The notes beneath the pieces were generated by a model. The model was not told where the DNA came from. It searched no databases and saw only the letters and a list, made by a program, of their open reading frames with translations. A stretch of 64,000 nucleotides of DNA from Nocardia salmonicida NBRC 13393 (lineage in GTDB: Bacteria > Actinomycetota > Actinomycetes > Mycobacteriales > Mycobacteriaceae), in NCBI RefSeq assembly GCF_001613085.1, contig NZ_BDBR01000041.1:1-64000 (forward strand). Reading direction: 5' to 3'. The translations under genes were made by a program, and so were the position numbers. Positions 17,098 through 24,584 of the stretch are shown here, piece after piece. Position 1 is the stretch's first letter; each line of letters opens with the position of its first letter.

Positions 17098-18027
17098 ATG
17101 ACGTGGCACAACGGCCGACAGGCCGAGAGAAAGACCATGCTGGTTACCGGCGCCAACGCGGGCATCGGGTACTTCACCGCCGAGCAACTCGCGGCGACCG
17201 GTGCCACCGTGGTGCTGGGCTGCCGTGACACCGCCAAGGGCGAGCTCGCAGTGCGGGCGATCCGTGCACGGGTTCCGGATGCTCGATTGCGGTGCGTGCG
17301 TATGGATCTGGCGGATCTGTCCGCACTGCCTGCGACAGTGGACGCCCTCGACGTCGACAGCCTGGACGCGGTCGTGCTCAATGCCGGGGCCTATCTGTCT
17401 GGTCCCGAACGCCGCATCAGCGCTCAGGGGCACGAATTGATGTTCGCGACAAACCATCTCGGGCACTTCGCGCTGGTCGCACATCTGATGCCGATACTGA
17501 CCGCGACAGCGAACAGTCGGGTGATCACGGTGGGCAGCTTCGCCGCACGGTCGGAGCGACTCGATCTCGGTGATCTGCAATCCGAGCGGAACTATCAGCC
17601 CAAGCGCAGCTACGGACGATCGAAGCTGGCCCAAATGCTGTTCGGCTTCGAGCTGGATCGCCGTCTGCGCGCGCACGGTGCCGACGCCGCCAGCATTGTC
17701 GTCCATCCCGGCGGTGCCTTGGACTCACTGACCCCGTCGCGGCCACCGCTGTTCGTCCGCACCACCGCCCAGCGCCTGCGCGGACTCCCCGCAGGCATCG
17801 CGCTGCACGGCAAACACACGGCCGCCACGACCGTTGTCCGAACCGTTCTGGACGACGGGATAACCGGCGGGCAACTGTGGGGGCCAAGGGTCTTCGGTCT
17901 CCGTGGCCGACCCCATCGGGAAACGCCGCATGCGCATATGGCCGACCTCGATACCGCCGCCGAACTGTGGACCGCTAGTTGCGCACTCGCAGCCGTCGAC
18001 CCGCTCGTACGTCCGTGCCTACATTGA
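17098..18027 (+). CDS. SDR family oxidoreductase (WW-oxidoreductase/retinol dehydrogenase-like)
   Basis: A 309-residue SDR from ATG 17098. The cofactor motif is TGANAGIGYFTAEQLAATGA, followed by VVLGCRDTAKGELA; the Arg-Asp after the second strand suggests NADP(H). The NAG motif is VVLNAGAYLS, followed by the family-typical MFATNHLGHFALVAHLMPIL. The active site is Ser in VITVGSFAA and YGRSKLAQ. The longer length and NHLGHF pattern match the retinol-dehydrogenase-like group that acts on lipophilic carbonyls. Single gene. Confidence 0.88.
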   Translation: MTWHNGRQAERKTMLVTGANAGIGYFTAEQLAATGATVVLGCRDTAKGELAVRAIRARVPDARLRCVRMDLADLSALPATVDALDVDSLDAVVLNAGAYLSGPERRISAQGHELMFATNHLGHFALVAHLMPILTATANSRVITVGSFAARSERLDLGDLQSERNYQPKRSYGRSKLAQMLFGFELDRRLRAHGADAASIVVHPGGALDSLTPSRPPLFVRTTAQRLRGLPAGIALHGKHTAATTVVRTVLDDGITGGQLWGPRVFGLRGRPHRETPHAHMADLDTAAELWTASCALAAVDPLVRPCLH

Positions 18028-18103
18028 TCGGCCCTGCGTTCTGTCCGCAGCGATGGGGCGGCGGTTGACGGGTTGTGTCGGTGGACGGGCTTACGCTGGC
18101 CTT

Positions 18104-18712
18104 GTGTCGGTACTCCCTCTGATCTTCACCGCGGGCTGGGCCAGCGGGATCAACGCGTACGCGGTGGTGTTTCTGCTGGGGTTGTTCGGGCGGATCGGGT
18201 GGGCCGGTGACGTGCCGCCGGGGTTGCAGCGCACCGATGTGCTCGTTGCCGCCGGTGTGCTGTTCGTGATCGAGGCGGTGGCGGACAAGATTCCGTACCT
18301 CGACTCGTTCTGGGATGCGGTGCATACCGTGGTTCGGCCTGCTTCGGGCGCGATCGTCTCGGCTCTGATCGCGGGGCAGGACGATTCGCTACCCACTATG
18401 TTCGCGGCGGCGGTCGGTGGTACCACCGCCTTGCTCAGTCACATCGTCAAAGCAGGCACCCGGATGGCGATCAATACGTCTCCGGAACCGGTGACCAATG
18501 TCGTGATGAGCACCGCCGAAGACTTCACGGTCGGCGGTGTCGTGACCCTGGCGGTGTTCTTCCCGGTGCTGGCCGCGGTGATCGCTGCCGTCCTGCTGGT
18601 AATCGGTCTCTCGGTGGTGTACTTGTGCGCCAGCCGAATCAGCCGCTACCTCCGACGCAGACGAGAACGCCGAGCCGCGCGAAACAGCGGCGTCGACTCG
18701 GCCCTCGAATAG
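18104..18712 (+). CDS. DUF4126 family membrane protein
   Basis: A 202-residue protein from GTG 18104 with about five hydrophobic segments. It begins VSVLPLIFTAGWASGINAYA, the family-specific opening in which a Gly-Ile-Asn-Ala-Tyr turn follows the first helix. ADKIPYLDSFWDAVHTVVRP is the conserved central signature. The C-terminus is a long helix followed by an Arg-rich cytosolic tail. Function is unknown. Confidence 0.85.
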   Translation: MSVLPLIFTAGWASGINAYAVVFLLGLFGRIGWAGDVPPGLQRTDVLVAAGVLFVIEAVADKIPYLDSFWDAVHTVVRPASGAIVSALIAGQDDSLPTMFAAAVGGTTALLSHIVKAGTRMAINTSPEPVTNVVMSTAEDFTVGGVVTLAVFFPVLAAVIAAVLLVIGLSVVYLCASRISRYLRRRRERRAARNSGVDSALE

Positions 18713-18723
18713 CGCGGCGACAC

Positions 18724-19734
18724 TCACCGCACCTGCGGCGCCACTTTCGTGCCGAGCAGGTCGATGCTGTGCAGCACCTGCTCGGGCGGCAGGGTCCCCA
18801 CGCTGGTGTGCAGCATGAAGCGATCGAGGCCGAGGGTGTCGCGGACCTCGGCGATCTTGCTCGCCACATAGTCGGGGGTGCCGACGAACAGCGAACCGTT
18901 CTGCGAGCGCAGGACGTCGAACTGCGCACGTGTCATCGGACCCCAGCCGCGCTCGCGGCCGATGGTCGACATGGCCAGTGCGTAGGGCTCGTAGAACTGC
19001 GCGACGGCCTGCGCGTCGGTATCGGCGACATAACCGTGCGCGTGCACCGCCACCGGTTGCTTCTCGTGTCCGCCCTCAGCGAGCGCGCGGTGATACAGCT
19101 CGACCAGCGGCTTGAACCGTGCGGGCTCACCGCCGATGATCGCGATGGCGAGAGGCAGTCCGAGCAGTCCGGCGCGAATCACCGACTCGGGACTGCCGCC
19201 GACCGCGATCCATACCGGCAGGGGGCGATCGTCGGTGCGCGGATACACCGTCGCGTCGTGCAGCGGCGCCCGGAATCGGCCCGTCCAGGTGACGGGGCCT
19301 TCCTCGCGCACGCGCAGCAGCAGGGCCAGCTTCTCCTCGAACAGTGCGTCGTAGTCGGCCAGGTCGTATCCGAACAACGGGAACGACTCCGTGAAAGATC
19401 CGCGCCCCGCCATCAGCTCCGCGCGCCCGTTCGACAGCCCGTCCAGCGTCGCGAAGTCCTGGTACACGCGCACCGGATCATCGGAGCTGAGCACGGTGAC
19501 GGCGCTGGTCAACTGGATGCGCTCGGTCCGGGCGGCAGCGGCGGCCAAGACGACGGCGGGGGAGGACGCGGCGAAATCCCGGCGATGATGCTCGCCCACG
19601 CCGTACACATCGAGTCCGGCGGCCTCGGTCGCCACAGCCTCGTCGACCACCTGACGCAGCCGCTCGGCGGCGGTCGGCGCGGGCCGGTCGGCGGTGGGGT
19701 ACAGCTCGGCGAAGGTGGTGAGCCCCAGTTCCAT
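18724..19734 (-). CDS. LLM-class flavin-dependent oxidoreductase
   Basis: A 336-residue bacterial-luciferase-like monooxygenase. ATG 19734 has the RBS GAGAGGG. It opens MELGLTTFAELYPTADRPAP. Further family signatures are YGVGEHHRRDFAASSPAVVL, the strand IQLTSAVTVLSSDDPVRVYQ, and RAELMAGRGSFTESFPLFGY. The cofactor (FMN or F420) cannot be decided. It is divergent from a MarR regulator plus MFS exporter, a common arrangement in which the MarR protein senses a quinone or electrophile handled by the oxidoreductase. Confidence 0.9.
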   Translation of the reverse strand: MELGLTTFAELYPTADRPAPTAAERLRQVVDEAVATEAAGLDVYGVGEHHRRDFAASSPAVVLAAAAARTERIQLTSAVTVLSSDDPVRVYQDFATLDGLSNGRAELMAGRGSFTESFPLFGYDLADYDALFEEKLALLLRVREEGPVTWTGRFRAPLHDATVYPRTDDRPLPVWIAVGGSPESVIRAGLLGLPLAIAIIGGEPARFKPLVELYHRALAEGGHEKQPVAVHAHGYVADTDAQAVAQFYEPYALAMSTIGRERGWGPMTRAQFDVLRSQNGSLFVGTPDYVASKIAEVRDTLGLDRFMLHTSVGTLPPEQVLHSIDLLGTKVAPQVR

Positions 19735-19770
19735 GTGAACCCTCTCTTCGGGATGCGGTCCTCTTGTAAA

Positions 19771-19784
19771 CGGACCGTAGTCCG
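19771..19784. promoter_or_regulatory. Palindrome upstream of the LLM gene
   Basis: CGGACCGTAGTCCG is a perfect CGGAC/GTCCG dyad with a 4-base centre, 37 bases upstream of the LLM start codon. A related half (AGTCCGTTATA) recurs before the MFS gene. It may be a regulator site or part of the promoter. Confidence 0.4.
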
Positions 19785-19822
19785 ATAACATTCCTCACCG
19801 AATTATGGATGAATGCGGATTA

Positions 19823-19838
19823 TCTATGACGAAACTAT
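19823..19838. promoter_or_regulatory. Putative MarR operator, upstream copy
   Basis: TCTATGACGAAACTAT lies 10 bases before the MarR start codon and matches the site upstream of the MFS gene at 15 of 16 positions. Both contain CTAT, seven bases, CTAT, so the repeats are 11 bases apart, one helical turn. Autoregulation by the adjacent MarR protein is inferred. Confidence 0.55.
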
Positions 19839-19848
19839 AGTGAGCGGT

Positions 19849-20325
19849 ATGACCGCCCTGGCGACCACGCGCACCGAACCCGACCTGTCCTTCCTGCTCG
19901 ACCGCACCAGTCACGTCCTGCGCACGCAGATGGCGGCGGCGCTGGTCGAAATCGGGCTGACGGCCCGCATGCACTGTGTGCTGGTCCATGCGCTGGAAGC
20001 CGAACGCACGCAGGCTCAGCTGGCCGAGCTCGGCGACATGGACAAGACGACCATGGTGGTCACCGTCGACGCGCTGGAAAAGGCCGGTCTGGCCGAACGT
20101 AAACCGTCGAGCACCGACCGCCGCGCTCGCATCATCTCCGTGACGCCCGCGGGTGCGGAGCTCGCCGCGCGCAGCACCGAAATCGTCGACGGCGTCCACC
20201 GGGGCGCGCTCGGTTCGCTGCCGAAGGCTGAGCGTGAATCCCTGGTGCGGGCATTGAATCACCTGGTGGAGGGGCATTTGTCGGCGGCGGTCGAGGCTGC
20301 GCCCGCGCGCCGCGCCAGGCAATAG
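19849..20325 (+). CDS. MarR-family transcriptional regulator
   Basis: A 158-residue regulator starting at ATG 19849. Residues about 45-110 form the winged helix: TQAQLAELGDMDKTTMVVTV (recognition helix), DALEKAGLAERKPSSTDRRA (wing with the DRRA motif), then RIISVTPAG. Long terminal helices provide the dimer interface. It is followed 72 bases later by an MFS exporter and is divergent from the LLM oxidoreductase. The near-identical 16-base elements before this gene and before the exporter suggest it represses both. Confidence 0.9.
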   Translation: MTALATTRTEPDLSFLLDRTSHVLRTQMAAALVEIGLTARMHCVLVHALEAERTQAQLAELGDMDKTTMVVTVDALEKAGLAERKPSSTDRRARIISVTPAGAELAARSTEIVDGVHRGALGSLPKAERESLVRALNHLVEGHLSAAVEAAPARRARQ

Positions 20326-20339
20326 TCCGTTATAGATTG

Positions 20340-20355
20340 TCTATTACGAAACTAT
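20340..20355. promoter_or_regulatory. Putative MarR operator, upstream of the MFS gene
   Basis: TCTATTACGAAACTAT differs from the element before marR in one base only. It stands 43 bases upstream of the exporter start codon, in AT-rich DNA likely to hold the promoter. Confidence 0.55.
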
Positions 20356-20397
20356 CTAGTACGGTCTCTCTTGTTCGCTTCCAGCAGGAGATGACCC

Positions 20398-21828
20398 ATG
20401 ACAAAGTCCCAGCGCACCGCCCTCGCGGTGCTGTCGGCCGCGATGCTGATGACCATCCTCGACGGCAGCATCGTCACCGTCGCCATGCCGGCGATCCAGG
20501 AGGACCTCGGCTTCTCGCCCGCGGGTTTGAGCTGGACCGTGAACTCCTACCTGATCGCCTTCGGCGGTCTGCTCCTGCTGGCCGGGCGCCTCGGTGACCT
20601 GATCGGCCGCAAGACGATGTTCGTCACCGGCACTGTCGTCTTCACCGCCGCGTCGGTGCTGGCGGGCGTGGCGACCACTCCCGCCGTGCTGATCGCGGCC
20701 CGATTCCTGCAGGGCGTCGGCAGCGCGATCGCCGCCTCGGTGGTGCTCGGCATCCTGGTGACGATCTTCACCGAGCCGCGCCAACGGGCAACGGCCATCG
20801 GTGTTTTCAGCTTCACCGGTGCTGCGGGCGCCTCGATCGGCCAGGTGCTCGGTGGTGTGCTCACCGATGCGCTGAACTGGCACTGGATCTTCCTGATCAA
20901 TGTGCCGATCGGCGCGCTGACGGTGCTGGTGGCAGTGAAGGCACTGCCCACCGACCGTGGTCTCGGCTGGTCCGCCGGTGCCGATGTGCTCGGCGCCGCC
21001 CTGGTCACCGCCGGTCTGATGCTCGGCATCTACACCGTCGTCGAGGTCGAACGCTACGGCTGGGTCTCGGCCCACACCCTCGGCCTTGGCGCGCTGGCCG
21101 CCGCACTGCTCGCCGCTTTCGTCGTCCGTCAGGCCACCGCGGTCAACCCGCTGCTGCCGCTGCGAATCTTCCGCTCCCGCAAGGTCTCCGGCGCCAATGT
21201 GGTCCAGATGCTCACCCTGGCAGCCATGTTCGCCTTCCAGATCATCGTGGCGCTCTACCTGCAGAAGGTATTGGGCTACAACGCATTGCAGACCGGCCTT
21301 GCCATGCTGCCCGCCGCCGTCGCCATCGGCGGGGTGTCACTGTTCGCCTCTGCCCGACTGATCACCCGCTTCGGCGAGCGGACCGTGCTCATCGCCGGTC
21401 TGGTGCTGCTGCTGGCCGGGATGTCGTGGCTGACTCGGCTGCCCGTCGATGCCGGTTACCTCACCGACGTGCTGCCGGTGATGGTGGCCGTCGCCGGTGG
21501 CGGGCTGGTGTTGCCCGCACTCACCGCGCTGGGGATGTCGGGCGCCGAAGCCGACGACGCGGGCCTGGCCTCGGGATTGTTCAACACCACACAGCAGGTC
21601 GGCATGGCGATCGGTGTCGCGGTGCTGTCCACCCTGGCCGCCGCGCGGACCGGCGCCGAACTGGTGGTCGGCGCCTCCGATGCCGTGGCCCTGACCAGCG
21701 GTTACCGGCTGGCGTTCACGGTCGCGGCCGGTCTGCTCGCCGCCGCGCTCGTCATCAGCGCCACCGTCCTGCGCAAGCGGGACAGCGCCGAAGCGAAGCC
21801 GGTCGCCGAGGCCGTGCCCGCCTTCTGA
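20398..21828 (+). CDS. MFS transporter, DHA2 (EmrB/QacA) family
   Basis: A 476-residue drug/proton antiporter with about 14 membrane helices. Motif A appears as LLAGRLGDLIGRKTMFVTGT between helices 2 and 3. Helix 1 carries MTILDGSIVTVAMPAIQEDL, the family-specific Asp in the membrane. Motif C is seen in FSFTGAAGASIGQVLGGVLT. The RBS CAGGAG precedes ATG 20398. Control by the upstream MarR is suggested by the shared operator-like element. Likely exports a toxic organic compound. Confidence 0.9.
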   Translation: MTKSQRTALAVLSAAMLMTILDGSIVTVAMPAIQEDLGFSPAGLSWTVNSYLIAFGGLLLLAGRLGDLIGRKTMFVTGTVVFTAASVLAGVATTPAVLIAARFLQGVGSAIAASVVLGILVTIFTEPRQRATAIGVFSFTGAAGASIGQVLGGVLTDALNWHWIFLINVPIGALTVLVAVKALPTDRGLGWSAGADVLGAALVTAGLMLGIYTVVEVERYGWVSAHTLGLGALAAALLAAFVVRQATAVNPLLPLRIFRSRKVSGANVVQMLTLAAMFAFQIIVALYLQKVLGYNALQTGLAMLPAAVAIGGVSLFASARLITRFGERTVLIAGLVLLLAGMSWLTRLPVDAGYLTDVLPVMVAVAGGGLVLPALTALGMSGAEADDAGLASGLFNTTQQVGMAIGVAVLSTLAAARTGAELVVGASDAVALTSGYRLAFTVAAGLLAAALVISATVLRKRDSAEAKPVAEAVPAF

Positions 21829-21863
21829 GGTGACGAATCGCCGGGAACCACCCCTGCGGTTCA

Positions 21864-21891
21864 CCCCCCGGGTGGATGTCCGCCCGGGGGG
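21864..21891. terminator. GC-rich hairpin between the MFS and fbp genes
   Basis: CCCCCCGGG at 21864-21872 pairs perfectly with CCCGGGGGG at 21883-21891 around a 10-base loop. No T-tract follows. It could terminate the MFS transcript or, lying 17 bases before the fbp start codon, act as a structured leader that affects fbp translation. Confidence 0.5.
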
Positions 21892-21908
21892 TTCGGTGGT
21901 GTCCTCGA

Positions 21909-22988
21909 ATGATGCTGACCGATCGCACGACGTTGACCCAATTCCTCATCGAAGAGCGCCGCCGCCATCCCGGTTCCAGCGGCGAACTCAATTCCCTGAT
22001 CCTCGACGTCGCACTGGCCTGCAAGGCGATCTCCAAGCGCATCGCCTCGGGTGCGCTCACCGGCGTCCTCGGCGGCGCCGGGGTGGTGAACGTGCAGGGT
22101 GAGCAGCAGCAGAAGCTCGACGTGGTTGCCAACGACCTCTTCCTGCATGCCTGCGAGTGGGGCGGCCACCTGGCCGGCATGGTGTCGGAGGAACTCGACG
22201 ACCCCTACCCGATCCCGCCCGACTATCCGCGCGGCAAATACCTCCTCGCATTCGATCCACTCGACGGCTCGTCCAATATCGACGTGAATGTCGCGGTGGG
22301 CAGTATCTTTTCGATCCTGCGCGCACCGACCCCCGGCGTGGACGCGACGATGCGGGACTTCCTGCAGCCCGGCACCGAGCAGGTCGCCGCGGGCTATGCG
22401 ATCTACGGTCCCGCGACGCAACTCGTGCTCACCGTCGGAACCGGTGTGCATGCCTTCACCCTCGATCCCGAGCTCGGCGAGTTCTTCCTGACCGGACAGA
22501 ATCTGCGCCTGTCGGAGTCCACGTCGGAGTACGCGGTCAACAGTTCCAATCGCCGCTTCTGGGAACCGGCCGTGCGCCGCTACATCGATGAATGCCTGGC
22601 GGGCGCGACCGGCCCGCGCGAAAAGGACTTCAACATGCGCTGGGTGGCGTCGCTGGTGGTCGAAACCCACCGCATCCTGACCCGGGGCGGGGTTTTCCTG
22701 TACCCGCGCGACTCGAAGGACCCGTCCAGGGAGGGCAGGTTGCGCCTGCTCTACGAGGCCGCTCCCATCGCTTTCCTGATCGAGCAGGCCGGCGGTCTCG
22801 CCTCGACCGGCCGTGACCGGATCCTCGAGGTCGCCCCCACCGAACTGCACCAGCGCATCGCCTTCATTTTCGGTTCCCGCGACGAGGTAGCCCGCATCGT
22901 GAGGTACCACGCCGAAGCGGCCGAGGACCCCGACGGCCAGTGGAGCCCGCTGTTCGGTCTACGCGGTCTCTACCGTTCCACCACCTGA
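21909..22988 (+). CDS. fbp: Fructose-1,6-bisphosphatase, class I
   Basis: About 359 residues; tandem ATGs at 21909 and 21912 are both possible starts. It is a class I FBPase: the metal-binding DLFLHA-type region, YLLAFDPLDGSSNIDVNVAV (Asp-Pro-Leu-Asp-Gly-Ser-Ser, the catalytic metal site), and DFLQPGTEQVAAGYAIYGPA. The substrate segment is LRLLYEAAPIAFLIEQAGGL. Actinomycetes normally rely on class II GlpX for gluconeogenesis, so a class I enzyme directly before phosphoribulokinase points to a Calvin-cycle role, possibly also on sedoheptulose bisphosphate. The PRK gene follows after 11 bases. Confidence 0.93.
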   Translation: MMLTDRTTLTQFLIEERRRHPGSSGELNSLILDVALACKAISKRIASGALTGVLGGAGVVNVQGEQQQKLDVVANDLFLHACEWGGHLAGMVSEELDDPYPIPPDYPRGKYLLAFDPLDGSSNIDVNVAVGSIFSILRAPTPGVDATMRDFLQPGTEQVAAGYAIYGPATQLVLTVGTGVHAFTLDPELGEFFLTGQNLRLSESTSEYAVNSSNRRFWEPAVRRYIDECLAGATGPREKDFNMRWVASLVVETHRILTRGGVFLYPRDSKDPSREGRLRLLYEAAPIAFLIEQAGGLASTGRDRILEVAPTELHQRIAFIFGSRDEVARIVRYHAEAAEDPDGQWSPLFGLRGLYRSTT

Positions 22989-22999
22989 GGAGGAGATTC

Positions 23000-23875
23000 A
23001 TGTCCGCCAAACACCCCGTCGTCGCCATCACCGGATCATCCGGAGCCGGAACAACGTCGGTGATGCGCACATTCGATCAGATCTTCCGCAGGGAAGGCAT
23101 CGATGCCGCGTACGTCGAGGGCGACAGCTTCCACAAGTTCGACCGGGTAGGCATGAAGGAGGAACTGGCGCGGGCCTTGTCCGACGGCGACCACACCTTC
23201 AGTCACTTCGGTCCCGAGGCGAACCTGTTCGAAGAACTGGAGAAGTTGTTCCGTGGCTACAGTGAGTCCGGCACGGGTCGGGTGCGAAAGTACCTGCACG
23301 ACAAGGAAGAAGCCGCGCCCTACAACCAGGAGCCGGGCACGTTCACCCCGTGGGAGGAGATCCGCCCCGACACCGACTTGCTGTTCTACGAGGGCCTGCA
23401 CGGTGCGGTGGCCAACGAGCAGGTCGATGTCGCGCAGTACGCCGACCTGCTCATCGGGGTGGTGCCCGTGATCAACCTCGAGTGGACCCAGAAGTTGCAC
23501 CGCGACAAGGACAAGCGCGGCTACTCCACCGAGGCGGTGACCGAGACGATCCTGCGCCGCATGCACGACTACGTGAACTTCATGTGCCCGCAGTTCTCCC
23601 GCACCCACGTGAACTTCCAGCGGGTTCCCGTGGTGGACACCTCGAATCCGTTTGTCGCCCGCACGATTCCGACTCCCGATGAATCGATGTTGGTGATCCG
23701 GTTCGCCGATCCGCACGGCATCGACTTCCCGTATCTGCTCTCGATGCTGCACGACTCGTTCATGTCCCGCTCGAACACGATCGTGTGTCCGGGCGGGAAG
23801 ATGGACCTGGCGATGCAGCTGATCTTCACACCGATGCTGTTGCGGCTCATGGAACGTCGCGGCCGCACCCGCTGA
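23000..23875 (+). CDS. cbbP: Phosphoribulokinase
   Basis: A 291-residue bacterial class I PRK, which phosphorylates ribulose 5-phosphate to the RuBisCO substrate. ATG 23000 has the strong RBS GAGGAGGAG. It shows the P-loop AITGSSGAGTTSVMRTFDQI, the substrate region VEGDSFHKFDR with KEELARA, the HFGPEANLFEELE segment and FYEGLHGAVANEQVDVAQYA. The length and sequence match the proteobacterial (octameric) type rather than the plant/cyanobacterial type. It is cotranscribed with fbp and followed by a bidirectional terminator. Confidence 0.96.
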   Translation: MSAKHPVVAITGSSGAGTTSVMRTFDQIFRREGIDAAYVEGDSFHKFDRVGMKEELARALSDGDHTFSHFGPEANLFEELEKLFRGYSESGTGRVRKYLHDKEEAAPYNQEPGTFTPWEEIRPDTDLLFYEGLHGAVANEQVDVAQYADLLIGVVPVINLEWTQKLHRDKDKRGYSTEAVTETILRRMHDYVNFMCPQFSRTHVNFQRVPVVDTSNPFVARTIPTPDESMLVIRFADPHGIDFPYLLSMLHDSFMSRSNTIVCPGGKMDLAMQLIFTPMLLRLMERRGRTR

Positions 23876-23882
23876 GCCGGAG

Positions 23883-23914
23883 TCGACGACCACCTCACGC
23901 GAGGTGGTCGTCGA
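23883..23914. terminator. Bidirectional hairpin between cbbP and the cbbY-like gene
   Basis: TCGACGACCACCTC at 23883-23896 pairs perfectly with GAGGTGGTCGTCGA at 23901-23914 around ACGC. The right arm encodes the last codons of the convergent HAD gene. No T-tract. Its position between convergent stop codons supports a terminator. Confidence 0.65.
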
Positions 23915-24584
23915 ACCAGGTCACCAGCTCCGGGTCGTCGAGCCCATCGGCGACGAGCACCGCGGCCGAGAGGTCGTCGGTGCGCGTGTACGCGTTCTGC
24001 GCGGCCACGCACCGCAGCCCCGCCGCCACCGCGGACCGCACGCCGTTCGCCGAATCTTCCACGGCTACTGCTTGCTCGGCGGACAGGCCGGTCTGGATCA
24101 GCACGTCCAGATACACCGCGGGGCTCGGTTTCAGCACGGGCACTTCGGTTCCGGTGGTCACGGTGTCGAACGGCTCACCGAAAGCGTGCTTCAGCAGGGG
24201 CTCGACCCACGCGCGGGTGCCGGTGGTCGCCACATGCAACCGAACGCCACGCGACCGGAGCCGCTCGATCAGCTCCCGCGCTCCCGGCCGGGCCCGAATC
24301 TGCCCGTCCGAGGCCATCTGCCGCATGATGCGGGTCTTGGTGCGGTGCACCTTGTGCGCGAGCTCGCGCGCCTGCTCGGTCGGCATGGCGTGCAGTTCGA
24401 ACCAGAACGCCAGCCGCTGCGCGCCACCGGCGACCTTCAGCAGCTTCCCGTACTCCTCGACGTCCCAGCGGTCGGGGAGCCCCGCCTCGGCGAATGCCGT
24501 GTTGAAGGCCACCCGGTGGCCGTCTCGTTCGCTGTCGACCAGGGTGCCGTCGACGTCGAAGATCACCGCGCGCAGCTGAGTCAT
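23895..24584 (-). CDS. CbbY-like HAD phosphatase
   Basis: A 229-residue HAD-IA hydrolase with the motif I FDVDGTLVDSE (Asp10/Asp12), motif II Thr in HVATTGTR, Lys in VLKPSP and the acidic VEDSANGV, plus an alpha-helical cap. The closest functional group is CbbY/CbbZ, which in red-type RuBisCO systems removes the inhibitor xylulose-1,5-bisphosphate. Its ATG overlaps the transketolase stop (ATGA), so it is the third gene of the epimerase-transketolase operon. This makes the CbbY assignment likely, although generic sugar-phosphate phosphatase is the alternative. Confidence 0.82.
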   Translation of the reverse strand: MTQLRAVIFDVDGTLVDSERDGHRVAFNTAFAEAGLPDRWDVEEYGKLLKVAGGAQRLAFWFELHAMPTEQARELAHKVHRTKTRIMRQMASDGQIRARPGARELIERLRSRGVRLHVATTGTRAWVEPLLKHAFGEPFDTVTTGTEVPVLKPSPAVYLDVLIQTGLSAEQAVAVEDSANGVRSAVAAGLRCVAAQNAYTRTDDLSAAVLVADGLDDPELVTWFDDHLA

